Positions 62,780 to 64,000 of a DNA stretch of 64,000 nt are shown in pieces. The position numbers and the translations under genes are program-made. Position 1 is the stretch's first letter. The number at the start of each line of letters is the position of its first letter. Location of the stretch: positions 1-64,000 of the forward strand of contig NZ_MAST01000054.1 of assembly GCF_001758225.1 (NCBI RefSeq). The letters are read 5' to 3'. The notes beneath the pieces are model-generated. The model made no database searches. It was not told the DNA's origin and saw only the letters and a list, made by a program, of their open reading frames with translations. This DNA comes from Humibacillus sp. DSM 29435 (GTDB lineage Bacteria; Actinomycetota; Actinomycetes; Actinomycetales; Dermatophilaceae).

Positions 62780-63595
62780 ATGGCTGACGAAGCGCAGGGA
62801 GGGCCGGCAGCGCCGGTCGCTCCGGCCACTCCAGCCCAGGCGTTGGCGATCTTCGGCGACCGGCTGGCCTTGGCTGAGCAGTTCGTGGCCATTCTGGCGG
62901 ACACGGGAATTGCGCACGGCTTGATCGGGCCGCGTGAGGCCCCGCGTTTGTGGGACCGCCACGTGCTCAACTGTGCGGTCGCGCATCGTGCCATTGCCGG
63001 CTCCCCAGCCGGCTCACGGCAGCAGGTCGCCGACGTCGGCTCAGGCGCGGGCCTGCCGGGACTGGCGCTCGCGATCGCTCGACCTGACCTCGAGATTCAC
63101 CTGATCGAACCCTTGACCCGTCGGACCGGCTGGCTTTCTGGCACCATCGCCACCCTGGGGATCGACAACGCCATCGTGCATACTGCGCGAGCGGAGTCGA
63201 TGTGGGATCGGCTCTCCGTGCCTTACGTGACGGCGCGTGCCGTCAGTGGCATTGTTCAGCTGGCGGCCTGGACGCTGCCCCTGCTGGCGCCTGGAGGGAG
63301 CCTGCTGGCGCTCAAGGGCTCTCGCGCCGAGAGCGAGCTGGCCACGAACCAGGCGGCTCTGAGGCAGATGGGTGTGGTTGACTCATCGGTCGAGATCTTG
63401 GGTCAGGAACTGGCTGACCCCACCACCATCATCCGCCTGACCATTGGGTCCAGCGTGGATCGGCGACGGTTCGCCAAGCAGCCCAGCAGCAGTGCTGGCT
63501 CGGCTCGGCGTCGGATGGATCGTCCGGGTGGTTCGCGTTCCTCCTCCCACACCGACCGTCCCAGCAGAGGAGCTCGCGGTGCCCCTCATGAATGA
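62780..63595 (+). CDS. rsmG: 16S rRNA m7G527 methyltransferase RsmG (GidB)
   Basis: 271 residues. Core: LIGPREAPRLWDRHVLNC, the SAM-binding VADVGSGAGLPGLALAIARP and LKGSRAESEL. It methylates G527 of 16S rRNA at N7; loss gives low-level streptomycin resistance in several bacteria. The C-terminus (SSSAGSARRRMDRPGGSRSS) is basic and disordered. Between jag and parA as in most Actinobacteria. Confidence 0.95.
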   Translation: MADEAQGGPAAPVAPATPAQALAIFGDRLALAEQFVAILADTGIAHGLIGPREAPRLWDRHVLNCAVAHRAIAGSPAGSRQQVADVGSGAGLPGLALAIARPDLEIHLIEPLTRRTGWLSGTIATLGIDNAIVHTARAESMWDRLSVPYVTARAVSGIVQLAAWTLPLLAPGGSLLALKGSRAESELATNQAALRQMGVVDSSVEILGQELADPTTIIRLTIGSSVDRRRFAKQPSSSAGSARRRMDRPGGSRSSSHTDRPSRGARGAPHE

Positions 63596-63688
63596 GATGT
63601 CCTCGGTAGAAGCGCCCGAACCGGTCACGACTTCGCACGACGGCCAGAGGCCGGCATCCGGCCACAGATCCCGAAGGGGTTGAAACCT

Positions 63689-64000
63689 GTGACGATGGCA
63701 AGAGGCCTCGGCTGGTTGGCAGAACCCGCACCCGTTGAGCGGCAGACGCGCCTCGGCTGGGTGGGTGGCGGCGCGGTTTCACGTGAAACGTCGCTACCTG
63801 AGACAGTCGCCGAGGCGCCCGACGAGACAGGTGGGCCTGTGGACAAGCATGTGGAGGACGGGCGGCCATCGGCACGCTTTGTGCGTGAACTCGCACCGGT
63901 GCACGTTGGGGACAAGGTTGTGGACAACGCCCTGAAGGTCGAGTCGAGGGCGGCCAGGGTCGAAGCCGATCAGGACCAGGTCGGTGGAGGCCTGCGGCCT
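63689..64000 (+). CDS. parA: ParA N-terminal part (cut by window end)
   Basis: The frame is open from GTG 63689 (AAGGGG 10 nt upstream; ATG 63695 is also in frame) to the last base, 104 codons with no stop. The visible part (ARGLGWLAEPAPVERQTRLG; VSRETSLPETVAEAPDETGG; PVDKHVEDGRPSARF) is a low-complexity N-terminal extension. The ATPase domain would lie beyond the window. Identification rests on position after rsmG and on the parS palindrome within its start. VDK/VDN codons coincide with DnaA boxes at 63838-63846 and 63919-63927. Confidence 0.6.
   Translation, partial: MTMARGLGWLAEPAPVERQTRLGWVGGGAVSRETSLPETVAEAPDETGGPVDKHVEDGRPSARFVRELAPVHVGDKVVDNALKVESRAARVEADQDQVGGGLRP
63775..63790. promoter_or_regulatory. 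parS centromere-like site 2, inside the parA reading frame
   Basis: GGTTTCACGTGAAACG with the perfect core GTTTCACGTGAAAC (63776-63789). It encodes VSRET in the presumed parA frame. Confidence 0.95.

Overview
The window is a 64-kb piece of a high-GC actinobacterial chromosome containing the replication origin. Gene order around the origin (rpmH-rnpA-yidD-yidC-jag-rsmG-parA on one side; dnaN-gnd-recF-dciA-gyrB-gyrA-DUF3566-tRNA-Ile-DLW39-tRNA-Ala on the other) and the fhaA-fhaB-pstP-rodA-pbpA-pknB block followed by trpG/DUF881/crgA are typical of Actinobacteria. The mix of genes fits Micrococcales, perhaps Intrasporangiaceae/Dermatophilaceae; I cannot resolve genus from sequence alone. All three tRNA genes encode CCA, and short GTG/TTG start overlaps are common.

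Layout. 1-11.2 kb: accessory and secreted functions (nucleotide-sugar epimerase, LON-domain protein, secreted sedolisin protease, Fpg/Nei glycosylase, GH26 mannanase, a secreted two-domain protein with a broken paralogue, tRNA-Leu, an MFS pump with divergent MarR regulator, a lipoprotein). 11.2-28.5 kb: growth and division block: MinD/ParA-like ATPase, FhaA, FhaB, PstP, RodA, PbpA, PknB, then TrpG, DUF881, CrgA, a SUKH protein, an LD-carboxypeptidase, rhomboid protease, cyclophilin and two helical/coiled-coil proteins. 28.5-30.5 kb: gene-poor stretch and a secreted repeat-domain protein.

30.6-38.9 kb: a lower-GC island on one strand with Vsr, a C5 cytosine methyltransferase, a DUF262 protein, a Z1-domain helicase-like ATPase and a DUF4420-type PD-(D/E)XK nuclease, ending 46 bp from the 3' end of tRNA-Ala. 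It looks like a methylation-linked defence system and is the strongest candidate for an under-described system here: known Z1/DUF4420 systems usually carry a GHKL (MutL/MORC-like) ATPase, and here a DUF262 protein sits in that place.

39-55 kb: tRNA-Ala, DLW-39, tRNA-Ile, DUF3566, gyrA, gyrB, an ECF sigma factor with its membrane partner, an M4 protease apparently fused to its own emfourin-type inhibitor, ornithine aminotransferase, dciA, recF, gnd (with a histone-like Lys/Ala tail) and dnaN. 55.0-55.4 kb: oriC, a cluster of DnaA boxes. Unusually, dnaA is separated from oriC/dnaN by a tetR regulator and a divergent NAD-dependent epimerase, whose 3' ends run into oriC and into dnaA. 57.3-64 kb: dnaA, then the rpmH to parA operon region, with two parS sites and further DnaA boxes.

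The core genes work together in replication initiation (dnaA, dnaN, recF, gyrase, dciA), segregation (parS, parA), peptidoglycan synthesis under Ser/Thr kinase control (PknB, PstP, FhaA/B, RodA, PbpA, CrgA) and membrane protein insertion (YidC/YidD).
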